Below are positions 28,919-37,222 of a DNA stretch of 64,000 bases, one piece after another. Position numbers and translations under genes: made by a program. A model generated the notes under the pieces. The model searched no databases. It had not been told where the DNA came from and was given only the letters and a program-made list of their open reading frames with translations. The stretch comes from Chitinivorax tropicus. Lineage in GTDB: Bacteria > Pseudomonadota > Gammaproteobacteria > Burkholderiales > SCOH01. The stretch spans positions 62,001-126,000 of the forward strand of contig NZ_JACHHY010000001.1 in assembly GCF_014202905.1 (NCBI RefSeq), given 5' to 3'. Within the stretch, counting starts at the first letter, position 1. Each line of letters starts with the position of its first letter.

Positions 28919-29458
28919 TTATTGGGTTTGCATCTCTGCTGTAGTCAGACCCAACAGCTGTAATGGACGACAAGGGGTAGGCACTGTACGCTTTGCCAGA
29001 TAGGCATGCAGACATTGCGTCTGCTGGTACAGCGTGTCATGCGCGGCGCGCGCCAATCTTGGGTAGGCCCGCTCGCTGGCCAAGGCAGATTGATACAGCT
29101 GGCCGATTTGATGCAGTGCATCACGATCGATGGCAGCCCCTTCTGGGAACCGCTTGCCTAGCTCGCTCAGGCGGGCTTCCGCCAATGCGACCAACGCAGT
29201 AGGGGAAGGATCGAGGCGAGCGCTGTGCTCAAGTGATTGCAGGGTGCCTTGTCGATCACCCTGCCGCATGGCCGCCTCTGCTTGCTGGCGGGCTCGTTCA
29301 GCGCCCTGGGTGTCAGCAGCCCGGGCATTTGCCTGCAGCCACAACACAATGACCTCAGGCTGCAGAAGCGAAGCTGCAGGCAATGGCAGCTCAACACGGG
29401 CCGTAGCGTGCGCTGTACCGATCAACATGACCAACACCAGACACCGTACGACACGCAT
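28919..29458 (-). CDS. Exported protein of unknown function
   Basis: A 179-residue protein that I do not recognise. A signal peptide (residues 1 to about 19, ending AHA) precedes an Ala/Arg/Gln-rich, all-helical mature part. Segments such as ARQQAEAAMRQGDRQGTLQ and LDPSPTALVALAEARL look like two or three TPR-like helical pairs. Two cysteines near the C-terminus (QCLHAY and TPCRPL) may pair. AGGAGG sits 5 bases ahead of the ATG at 29458. It is just downstream of the NYN-domain gene on the same strand (17 bases), so the two are probably co-transcribed. Confidence 0.7.
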   Translation of the reverse strand: MRVVRCLVLVMLIGTAHATARVELPLPAASLLQPEVIVLWLQANARAADTQGAERARQQAEAAMRQGDRQGTLQSLEHSARLDPSPTALVALAEARLSELGKRFPEGAAIDRDALHQIGQLYQSALASERAYPRLARAAHDTLYQQTQCLHAYLAKRTVPTPCRPLQLLGLTTAEMQTQ

Positions 29459-29475
29459 ATTCACCTCCTGACAGG

Positions 29476-30291
29476 TCAGAGGGTTGCGACGACATCAATC
29501 CGACGTGCAACCGGCAACCCGTCGATCTTGGCGGGCTCTGACAATTCAAATTCCAGAATCACATCGCGGGAGGGTAGCAATGATTCGCTCAAATTGCTGG
29601 GCAAGTCGCCACCCCGGAAAAATGCGGAGCGCGTTTCTTCCAGCTGATTGCCCACCACAATGCTACCAGGAACGGCACTCAAATAGCGGATGAAACCATA
29701 GCGTTGTTCGGCCTGATACGTCTGGCAGACACCTCGCACGCGGGAGCCGATCTCCCCCCACTTGGGTGAGGCAGGGTTGACATTGCGCACCGGCACCAGA
29801 TTGGGCACCAGCAATCCATTGATGTATTGATCTGCGGTATCACGCAATTCACGGGATACATTGTCAAATGCCACCACTTCGACACGACAGCCTTTGCTTT
29901 GCAGCGCTCTGGCCACTTGCACGAAGTCACCGTCACCCGTCACCAGAACCACGGTATCCAGACGCTCTGATTCCGTCAGTACATCCACCGCCATATCGAG
30001 GTCGGCATTGGCTTTTTTGGTTTCCATGCCCTCATCGTCATAGAACCGTCTGACCTGTTTGACCGTTACACGGAACCCTTGATCGCGCAACGCAGCTTGA
30101 TAATTACTGGCCTTTTGCAGATATTCCGGCTCGCGTTCAGCGCGTTGGGCATCAAACGCCAGATAGACATTCAACCGTTGCGGCTCTCCACCGGCCCGGC
30201 AGGCAAGGGTTCGTAACACCTCATAACGCATGCCATGACCGCCGTTCATTCCAATATTGCTTGCATCAACGTATACGCCTACTCTGCGCAT
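29476..30291 (-). CDS. NYN-domain (LabA/DUF88-like) putative ribonuclease with a C-terminal OB-like domain
   Basis: A 271-residue protein. The N-terminal 160 residues form a PIN-like NYN nuclease domain with acidic residues in the expected places: D9 (VYVDASNIG), D97/D99 (NADLDMAVD) and D120/D122 (TGDGDF). The C-terminal 85 residues resemble a cold-shock/OB fold (QRYGFIRYL, then AFFRGGDLP, then VILEFELSE and GLPVARRI). A nuclease joined to an RNA-binding OB-like domain suggests RNA processing or decay. The cold-shock part is my reading of the pattern and is less certain than the NYN part. AGAGG lies ahead of the ATG. Confidence 0.82.
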   Translation of the reverse strand: MRRVGVYVDASNIGMNGGHGMRYEVLRTLACRAGGEPQRLNVYLAFDAQRAEREPEYLQKASNYQAALRDQGFRVTVKQVRRFYDDEGMETKKANADLDMAVDVLTESERLDTVVLVTGDGDFVQVARALQSKGCRVEVVAFDNVSRELRDTADQYINGLLVPNLVPVRNVNPASPKWGEIGSRVRGVCQTYQAEQRYGFIRYLSAVPGSIVVGNQLEETRSAFFRGGDLPSNLSESLLPSRDVILEFELSEPAKIDGLPVARRIDVVATL

Positions 30292-30842
30292 CGCTACCTC
30301 TGAAAAATGAATTGTTGTGATATGAATATGATTGGTTAATCAGACTGACCCTGACAATCAGCTTTGGCACGCAGGAGGCCCCACGTGGTCGATACCAACT
30401 CAATCTGAATGCACCTGAATCGCGTGCAGCCGCGCAGGATAACCCAAGTCCGAGTGATGCCCCGCTTTTTTTTCACCCGACCTCACGGCAAATAGGACGG
30501 AAAGCCAATACAGTGCTTGTTTAGACGCAAATCTGAAATAATTGCAAAAAACTATGACACACAGCCAGACATATCTCCAGGGCAATACAGGCACCGCACA
30601 AGCGGCTCCGCTCACGCCTTGTGCTCGAACAACCATCCAGACAGGGCTGGCAGCCCTGATGACAGCACCTGACACTTGATCGATCACACACTGCGGAGAG
30701 GCTTGGCACCATCGCCCAACCCTTGGTCAGATGAACGATACATTTGGTTCCCCGATTGCAGCTGGGCCACAGCCCGCTTGCACCGTGCACGAGCCATTGT
30801 GGCCTCGTCCAGCGGGGTATTCGGGCATGACGCCATCAAGCC
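30292..30842. other. Gap of about 550 bases without a supported gene
   Basis: Open frames here (for example 30400-30687 on the minus strand) have no ribosome site, no family resemblance and unusual composition. No RNA gene was recognised. The region probably holds the promoter of the NYN operon near its left end. It is otherwise unexplained. Confidence 0.5.
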
Positions 30843-30873
30843 GTGAAAAAGGGGGGCGCCCCCCTTTTTTCAC
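30843..30873. terminator. Strong bidirectional terminator after the DUF1566 lipoprotein operon
   Basis: A GC-rich hairpin GGGGGGCGCCCCCC flanked by GTGAAAAA on one side and TTTTTTCAC on the other, giving a T run on both strands. It lies 24 bases past the stop of the last gene of the minus-strand cluster. Confidence 0.85.
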
Positions 30874-30896
30874 TACGATCAACGCACTGGCCTGAT

Positions 30897-33800
30897 TCAG
30901 TCGTGGATCAGATGGACATCTGCTCGCTTGAATCCGTCGAAACGATCCGATGCCTGGGTCAGCGGGTCATGGAGCACCCCCTGTGTGCAGGCTGCGTCGG
31001 GGCAGGCCCAGTGGTAGTAGATACGATTCTTTGGGTCCCGCACGAATCCGAGCGCCTTTTGATCGGCCACGGACAGCTCACTGACTGATTTCAGCTCGGA
31101 CAAGGTCACCAGCCGCCAGCCCCCTTGCACACCGCAAATGGATTGCTGATTATAGCGCGCCAGGTAGGCAGCGACGGTTTCGACGGTGTTGTCGAACTGG
31201 CTGCGATTCCACGGTCTGGCATCGCCACCGGGCAGCTTGTCAACGGGCTTCTCCGGCAGCAGCCACAGTTTGCCATCCGGGCGCTGATCCCGCCCGCAGC
31301 GGGCGTCACTCAGGCGCTGCGTCGGCTGGCCCAGTCGATCCGACCATTCCAATGCGCCCGGCATGGTGGGCGGATTATCGTCAGCAACCAGCCATGCACT
31401 GGCACGTGCCAAGGGGCGGTTCAGGATGAAGTCGCTTCCTTCTTGTGCGCCTGCCTGATCTGGGCGGCGGAAGGGGTAACGGCTGGCGACCTGATAACCG
31501 TTGTGCTGCTCCTGCGTCCAGTAATGGCTGGCGGGCAGCATGCCCTGCCAAAGCACATTTCCTTCGATCTTACCCAGGGCGGCCAACTCGGCCAGCTTGG
31601 GCAATCGCCAGCCGGATCGTCCACATAGCTGCCCTTGCTGCGCCAGCTCCATCAAATGGTAGGTGGTTTCCGGCTTGGCCGCACCCGCCACCGAGCCGCT
31701 CTGGCTGTACATCAAGGAGGATTGACCCCGAATGGTGGCCTGCGACGCGCTCTTGAGCTCGACATCGGCCAGCAACCATACTTGCTGGCGGACACGATCC
31801 TGCACACATGTCCAACCTTCAGCCATGCCAGCCTGGAGAGGGAGCGGCGAGCCATCGCGTGCCAGCTTGGCCCAAGGGGAGGCGCTTGCGCTGATGGCCT
31901 CCAACTGCCGCCTGAGCGGTATGTAGACAAGCATGCTTTGATTCAAGGCAGTCCGCCCTGCTGCCAGACGCAGTGCCAGGCGCTCAGCCAGCGCCTTGCG
32001 GGCGGTGTCGGCCTGAATTGCCACCAGCAAGGACTGCCCCGCCGCCAGCGCATCGGTTCCAGCCTGTTGCAGTCGCTGCAATGCCAACGATGACAGCGTG
32101 GCCGTCTGCAGGTGGGGCTGTGAGCCAGGCTGGGCCTGTAGCTCCTTCACCTCGCGCTGGAAGGCAGTTTGCCTGGCCTGGATTTCCAGCTGCTGATCAT
32201 CCATGGCCTGCAACCATTGCTCAACGGCAATCGCGGTGCGGGCTGCAGCGATATCCTGTACCAGCTTGGGGCGGGTGGCCTGGATATCTGCCAGCTTCAG
32301 CTGATTGGCTTGCTGTGTGGCCTGCCATGTAGCCCATGCGGTCGTGGCATCATCAGGCTGGGTGAACCCCCAACGGAGCGCGTTGCCACGGCTGGCATCC
32401 AACACCAGCTGGCGCAGGCTCTGCAACGCACTGTCCTGCGATGCCGATGCCGCCTGCAATTGTTTGTTGGCTGTCGGCAGTGCCTCTTCAAAACGCTTCA
32501 GCAGATCTGCTGTCGGCAACTTGGCCTGCCAGCCCGCCGTGGTGGCTGGCAGGGCGGCATGCGCGGCCAGCTGGGCATCGAGCGCCGTCTGCGCCGCTGT
32601 CAACGCTGCGATGCGGGTCGTCAGCAGCTGATCCAATGTGCCAAGGCTGGCCTGGGTGGGGCTGATCAAGCGGAGGCGGAGCTGCTGTTGCCTGCTGTCG
32701 TAGGTCGCCACCTGATCGATATGGCCCGCTTCCTGCGAGGCATACAGATACACCTTGCGCTGGAAGCCCCCTTGCTCATCGTATTGAAAATCGCTGCTCC
32801 AATACGCGCCGTTTGTCATCTGCGTGGGCTGGGACAAGCTTTGGTGATCCGGGAACAGGGCCTTGTCCAAGGTGGCCCAGTATCGGCCATCCAGTTTGAA
32901 GGGAGCGGTATTGAGCTCCTGCAATTGGGCCAGACTGGGTACTTGCCACCGGGTACGGCCACACAGTTTGGCCTTGTTGGCATCGGCCACCAGCTTGTCG
33001 ATGGCGGCTTCCTTGATGTCATCGGCCTGGGCGTCCGGCGCCGTTGCAAGCAGCCAGACATCACCTTGCCCCTGGTGGCGCTGGTCACCGATCAGCGCAC
33101 GTTGATCTTCGACACAGCGCCAGCCGCTGGCCAAGCTGCTGCTGGCCGACAACGCGGAGCCATCCGCAGCAAGCTTGCGCCATTTCCGGTCGAACGGGCT
33201 CTGCTCCACTGTCGGCTTGGCCACCGGTGGCGATTCCGGCGTGGCGGGCGTTGGCGGGCTCACCAGCTGTTTCGCCCATGCCTGTAACTGCTCTTCAGTG
33301 GCAGGCGTATCGGTGATCGGCAACCGGCCTAAGCCCGCCAACCGGGTCAACAGTTGATCGGTTGCAGCCAGATTGCCGCCCAGTTGCGCCAAACTGCGTG
33401 CCAGAACCAGCCCCTGCTGGTGGAGCTTGTTGGCGACGGCTTGTTGCTGACGGATGGCGAAATAGTCCCCAAGCAATGGGGCATCCTGGCCCAAGCCCAA
33501 CAATTGCCGCAAGGCCCGTGTTTCCTGCTCTGGGGTGGCGGGCGGTGTGGCTGGTCGATTCAGGCTGGCCTGCAGCATGGTCGTGAACGGGCTGATCACC
33601 GCACCTTGAAATTGCACAGGCGCCAGCAACCGATACTGTTCAGACTGACTGATCGGGCGATCTGCCCGATCAGCAGCCACCGCGCCAGTGCTGACTTCCG
33701 CCAGCAGCCAGGCTTGGGTCAGCTCCTGCTCTGACAAGGTCGAGCTGATCGAAAAGCGGTACTGCCCTTTCTGATCGGTCTGGCTTTGCGGCTCTTTGTC

Positions 33801-34031
33801 ATCACATTGGCCGTTACGATTCAGATCCAGGCATACCCGTGCGCCCTGCACATAGCCATTGATGACGGTGCCGCTCAGCTCGCGCGCTGCGGGCGGGGGC
33901 GCCGGCTGGGGCTGCTGGGATGCGGGCATGGGCGTGGCAGGCTCGGGTTGGCCTTTGTTTTCACTGCCACATCCGGCCAGCCCCATCATGACGATAGTGC
34001 CGGCCATTAGTCCAATATGTTGCATTGTCAT
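30897..34031 (-). CDS. Large lipoprotein with three DUF1566 modules and a helical middle region
   Basis: A 1044-residue exported lipoprotein; lipobox LAGC puts the lipidated cysteine at C21. A Pro/Gln linker is followed by an EF-hand-like loop of the form CxDxNxNxxCDxxEP (67-81) and a helical domain. DUF1566 (Lcl C-terminal) modules lie at about 284-460, 722-884 and 894-1044, each with the pattern W-x-C-V-x-D early and CGR-x-x-W-R-x-P-x-x-x-E-L (or close) later. The middle, about 470-705, is Ala/Gln/Leu-rich and probably coiled coil. The start at 34031 has GAGGAG 6 bases upstream. It is the last gene of the flavin cluster; a paralogue lies 10 bases upstream. The function of DUF1566 is unknown; surface binding is plausible. 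Confidence 0.88.
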   Translation of the reverse strand: MTMQHIGLMAGTIVMMGLAGCGSENKGQPEPATPMPASQQPQPAPPPAARELSGTVINGYVQGARVCLDLNRNGQCDDKEPQSQTDQKGQYRFSISSTLSEQELTQAWLLAEVSTGAVAADRADRPISQSEQYRLLAPVQFQGAVISPFTTMLQASLNRPATPPATPEQETRALRQLLGLGQDAPLLGDYFAIRQQQAVANKLHQQGLVLARSLAQLGGNLAATDQLLTRLAGLGRLPITDTPATEEQLQAWAKQLVSPPTPATPESPPVAKPTVEQSPFDRKWRKLAADGSALSASSSLASGWRCVEDQRALIGDQRHQGQGDVWLLATAPDAQADDIKEAAIDKLVADANKAKLCGRTRWQVPSLAQLQELNTAPFKLDGRYWATLDKALFPDHQSLSQPTQMTNGAYWSSDFQYDEQGGFQRKVYLYASQEAGHIDQVATYDSRQQQLRLRLISPTQASLGTLDQLLTTRIAALTAAQTALDAQLAAHAALPATTAGWQAKLPTADLLKRFEEALPTANKQLQAASASQDSALQSLRQLVLDASRGNALRWGFTQPDDATTAWATWQATQQANQLKLADIQATRPKLVQDIAAARTAIAVEQWLQAMDDQQLEIQARQTAFQREVKELQAQPGSQPHLQTATLSSLALQRLQQAGTDALAAGQSLLVAIQADTARKALAERLALRLAAGRTALNQSMLVYIPLRRQLEAISASASPWAKLARDGSPLPLQAGMAEGWTCVQDRVRQQVWLLADVELKSASQATIRGQSSLMYSQSGSVAGAAKPETTYHLMELAQQGQLCGRSGWRLPKLAELAALGKIEGNVLWQGMLPASHYWTQEQHNGYQVASRYPFRRPDQAGAQEGSDFILNRPLARASAWLVADDNPPTMPGALEWSDRLGQPTQRLSDARCGRDQRPDGKLWLLPEKPVDKLPGGDARPWNRSQFDNTVETVAAYLARYNQQSICGVQGGWRLVTLSELKSVSELSVADQKALGFVRDPKNRIYYHWACPDAACTQGVLHDPLTQASDRFDGFKRADVHLIHD

Positions 34032-34041
34032 GTTCTGCTCC

Positions 34042-36309
34042 TCAGCGCCAGCCATCGCCAGCAATCAGGCGGATCGTCGCCAGGTCAGTCTTGGCGCTGG
34101 GAAAGGGCACCGCGCCTGCCTTGTTGAAGGCGATCGTATACACCCGACCTGGGTCGTTCGGGACGGGGGACGCTGTCCAGAAACGGTCAGCGTTGTGATC
34201 TGCAATCACAAAATCCGGAAAGGTCGCCAGATAGGCCGGCACCATGGTCAAGCCATGCAGCGTTTCCTTGACCGTCAAGGTCTGTAGCTCCGCGACGGTC
34301 GGCAAGCGCCAGTCACGGCGTCCGCACAACCCCTGCTGGTTGACTTCAGCCACATAGGCGTCGGTGTTGCAAGTCTTCAGCGAACAGTTGGCCCGATCAT
34401 TGCGCTGATTGCCCCAGGCGAAGGTCTCCATCGAGTGGTGCAGATTGGCGCCGAGATCGTTGCGTTTCATTGCCCAGAACACCTTGCCACGGCCTGGGTA
34501 GCGGATGTCTTCGACACAGCTCCAGGGTTGCACCGGCCACTTCTGCTGGGCACCGATCACTGTCGTGCCATCACTGGCCAAGCGGCGGAACGCCAAGCGA
34601 TCCTTACGCGCCACCTCCTCCACTTCGGGCGTGCCGGTTGGGGCTGGCACAGCAGTCGGCCAATGACGGTCGGTGGCGATCAGGCGCACCCGATGCCGCT
34701 GGCTGGCGTTTTCCGAGATCAGACGGGCATCGCTCTTGCCCGATTGACCCAGGGCGCCACCGAAATCCGCCGCGAAATACATGCGATACAGGTCGGCAAT
34801 GTCACCGACTTTTTCGACATCACTCCAGAAGACATTGGCACCCGACGAGCCCAGCTGCAGGTCGGGGAAATAACCGATATAGGCAGCACGGTAGGTCAAG
34901 GGCGTGGTCTGCTCCACCATCAACATGCTCAGCTCGATCTGGCTAGGTACGCGCCAGTCACGCCGACCACAGCGCTGTTCACGATTGGCCCGCGCCACGA
35001 CATCGCTCAGCTCGGCCTGGGTGAAGCGTTCCTGCCGCTCGGCAACAGGCTGGATCTGCCAGAGCGTGCGTGGGCGATCAGCGTAGCGTTTGTCTTCGAC
35101 GCAGGCCCAGTCGGTGGCATCGCCAGCCAGGGCTTGGCCTTGGCCGTCGAGTTTGACGAAGGATTCCATGACAGCGGGCCGCTCGCCGCGCTCCGGGCGA
35201 TACACGGGTGGATCAACCGGCTCGCCCCGACCACCGCGTACCAGCCGGACATGATGCGCATCCCCCTTGTGACGGGTTTCCACATAGCGTCCGTTTTTCT
35301 GGCCCATGCCAAAGATCACCGTGAATGCGTTGTAGCGGGGGAAGCTGCCGCCAACATTGCCGTCATTGAACGGGTTGGCTTTGTCATCCATGGGCGGTGC
35401 AGTGGTGCCCGTCCAGTAGTTGACGTATTGCGCGGCATCGAACAGGCCATCTTGTTTGTACAAGGTATCCGGAAAGTAACGCGTATCGATGGCGGGCTGC
35501 TCTTCGCCACGCCAGTTCTGGTTCACCAGCGACTTGAGCTCTCGGTGGCTGGGCAGGCGCCAATCGTCATATCCACACAGGCGAAGCCGGTTGGCGGTTT
35601 CCACCAGGGTGTCGGTATCGCACTCATTGTCTGCCAACGCGCATTGCCCAGGAGCAGTCACCGTGTGGTACAGCCCGTTGCCCCAGCGATAGGTGGCCTG
35701 CCGGTAGAACGGGCTCTTGGCATCGGTATTGCCGATCATCCAGACCGCCTGCTGTTCGCGATCGAACACGCAGGGCCAGGGCTCGGCTTCGTACTTGGCG
35801 GCCTGATCGGCCAGGGGTCGGCTGCGTGCATCCAACTTGGTAAAGCGTGCGCCGACCGCAATGCGGTGCAGGCTGGCGGTGCCGGTCAACGTGGTGGTGC
35901 CATACTGTGGGTGCTGGCTGACTTCCACCTGATACTGGATGTCCAGCTGGCCGGCTTCCGGCCACGCCGGGAAGGTCAGCTGATTACCCACCAGCTTGGC
36001 CTGCGCAACCAGAGCTTGCGGGCCGGTCAGCCGCCAGTTCTTCCAGCTGCCTTGCGCATCTTGATAGAGGTTGACGACCATTGCATCGGACGCGTCGGCG
36101 GCCTGCACAGCGGCCACGGCTGGCAACATGGTTTGGGTGGTGGGTGGCGCCGGCTGGGGCGTCACGGCTGGCGGGGTGACGGGCGGGCTGGGCTGTTCTG
36201 CCGCTGAGCCTTTGGCGGTCGTCTCGTTGCTGCCGCCGCCTCCGCCGCCACACGCGGATAAAACGACCGTGGTCAGGACCACGGCTGGTGTCACTTTGGG
36301 AAAGTGCAT
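34042..36309 (-). CDS. Lipoprotein with three tandem DUF1566 modules
   Basis: A 755-residue lipoprotein. The lipobox LSAC gives C20, followed by a poly-Gly and then Pro-rich linker (21-60) typical of surface-exposed or periplasm-spanning lipoproteins. Residues 75-150 look like an Ig-like beta domain. Three DUF1566 modules follow at about 155-360, 385-545 and 575-755, marked by CGYDDWRLPSHREL, CGRRDWRVPSQIEL and CGRRDWRLPTVAEL. Each module has two or more cysteines that may form disulfides. GGGAGA lies 7 bases ahead of the ATG. The neighbours (ApbE, DUF3570, TlpA) suggest an extracytoplasmic role beside a flavin-bearing protein. Confidence 0.88.
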   Translation of the reverse strand: MHFPKVTPAVVLTTVVLSACGGGGGGSNETTAKGSAAEQPSPPVTPPAVTPQPAPPTTQTMLPAVAAVQAADASDAMVVNLYQDAQGSWKNWRLTGPQALVAQAKLVGNQLTFPAWPEAGQLDIQYQVEVSQHPQYGTTTLTGTASLHRIAVGARFTKLDARSRPLADQAAKYEAEPWPCVFDREQQAVWMIGNTDAKSPFYRQATYRWGNGLYHTVTAPGQCALADNECDTDTLVETANRLRLCGYDDWRLPSHRELKSLVNQNWRGEEQPAIDTRYFPDTLYKQDGLFDAAQYVNYWTGTTAPPMDDKANPFNDGNVGGSFPRYNAFTVIFGMGQKNGRYVETRHKGDAHHVRLVRGGRGEPVDPPVYRPERGERPAVMESFVKLDGQGQALAGDATDWACVEDKRYADRPRTLWQIQPVAERQERFTQAELSDVVARANREQRCGRRDWRVPSQIELSMLMVEQTTPLTYRAAYIGYFPDLQLGSSGANVFWSDVEKVGDIADLYRMYFAADFGGALGQSGKSDARLISENASQRHRVRLIATDRHWPTAVPAPTGTPEVEEVARKDRLAFRRLASDGTTVIGAQQKWPVQPWSCVEDIRYPGRGKVFWAMKRNDLGANLHHSMETFAWGNQRNDRANCSLKTCNTDAYVAEVNQQGLCGRRDWRLPTVAELQTLTVKETLHGLTMVPAYLATFPDFVIADHNADRFWTASPVPNDPGRVYTIAFNKAGAVPFPSAKTDLATIRLIAGDGWR

Positions 36310-36352
36310 GGACGGTTCTCCCTGTTAAATGTTTGTGTTCTTATGCGGTGTC

Positions 36353-37219
36353 TCAAGCTGTGGACCCCAGTGGATGTAGCGTCAGGTCTTCTGCAACCAA
36401 CACTGCCGCGCAATCTGGTGGCAAGGTCTGCAACGGCTTGACCAGCAAGGCCGTTGCCAACAGGCCCGCAGTCAAAGTGTCTGCGGCAATCACGCTGGCC
36501 TGCAGCCAGCCTGGCAGGGTGTCGCCCTGGGTGGGTTGAATGTGGGAGCGTGATGCGCCACCCAGCACGTTGCGCCGGGCGTGGTGACCAGAGCTGGCCA
36601 AGGCCTGGTCGTACAAGGTCAGGCCAAACAGCACTTCGCTTGGTTGCCGTGGGTTTTCGATGCCGATGGTGAAACAGTCGCTGTCCGGTGGCTGGCCGAA
36701 CACACGTAGATCCCCGCCAAAATTGACGATGCCTGCCGCCACCCCCGCCTGTTTCGCAAGGGTGACTGCCACATCCACCGCATGCTCTTTGATCACACCA
36801 CCGAGATCCAGACGGGTTGCAGCATGAGGTAGCTTCAATTGTCGATCTGACAACTGCCAGGCATCGAGCCCCATGGCCGCTTGCAAGGCCGCATGCCCTT
36901 GCCGGTAGTGCTCGGGATCGCGTACCAGCCTGAGCGCAGCCAACGTGCCGACGGTGATGTCAAATGCTCCCTGGCACCATGTCGACAATGTGCGGACACG
37001 ATGCAGCACCCGCGCGGTCTCCATGTCCAGTTCGACTTCGCTTGTCTGGCGGGTGTTGATGACCCGATTGAGCCAGGACGCCGGATCATGGAAGTTATAG
37101 CGCTGCTCCAGCCGTCGCACCTCAGCCTCGATGGTGCGCGCCAACCCTGCTGGCGCACCATGCAGGGTCAATTGGCAGGGGGTGGTCATGGCCACGAAGG
37201 CGTGCGTCGTCACCTGCAT
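36353..37219 (-). CDS. apbE: FAD:protein FMN transferase (ApbE family), no export signal seen
   Basis: A 288-residue flavin transferase that moves FMN from FAD onto a Ser/Thr of target proteins. Family features are DLGGVIKEHAVD (about 142-153), VNFGGDLRVFG (about 168-178), SGHHARR and the metal-binding ADTLTAGLLATAL near residue 255. It begins at the first strand of the mature enzyme (MQVTTHAFVAM) with no signal peptide or lipobox. An in-frame TGA lies three bases upstream of the ATG, so the start cannot be moved up. That TGA is also the stop of the DUF3570 gene, so the two are tightly coupled. The DUF3570 product is the likely substrate. Confidence 0.92.
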   Translation of the reverse strand: MQVTTHAFVAMTTPCQLTLHGAPAGLARTIEAEVRRLEQRYNFHDPASWLNRVINTRQTSEVELDMETARVLHRVRTLSTWCQGAFDITVGTLAALRLVRDPEHYRQGHAALQAAMGLDAWQLSDRQLKLPHAATRLDLGGVIKEHAVDVAVTLAKQAGVAAGIVNFGGDLRVFGQPPDSDCFTIGIENPRQPSEVLFGLTLYDQALASSGHHARRNVLGGASRSHIQPTQGDTLPGWLQASVIAADTLTAGLLATALLVKPLQTLPPDCAAVLVAEDLTLHPLGSTA

Positions 37220-37222
37220 GGG

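Noticed and set aside
30400-30687. A 95-codon open frame in the 550-base gap
   Set aside because: No ribosome site, no family likeness, and irregular composition; not enough support for a gene.
34435-36207. A 590-codon open frame on the plus strand
   Set aside because: It lies wholly opposite the DUF1566 lipoprotein gene, which has a lipobox, ribosome site and repeated family motifs; the opposite frame is a shadow of GC-rich coding.
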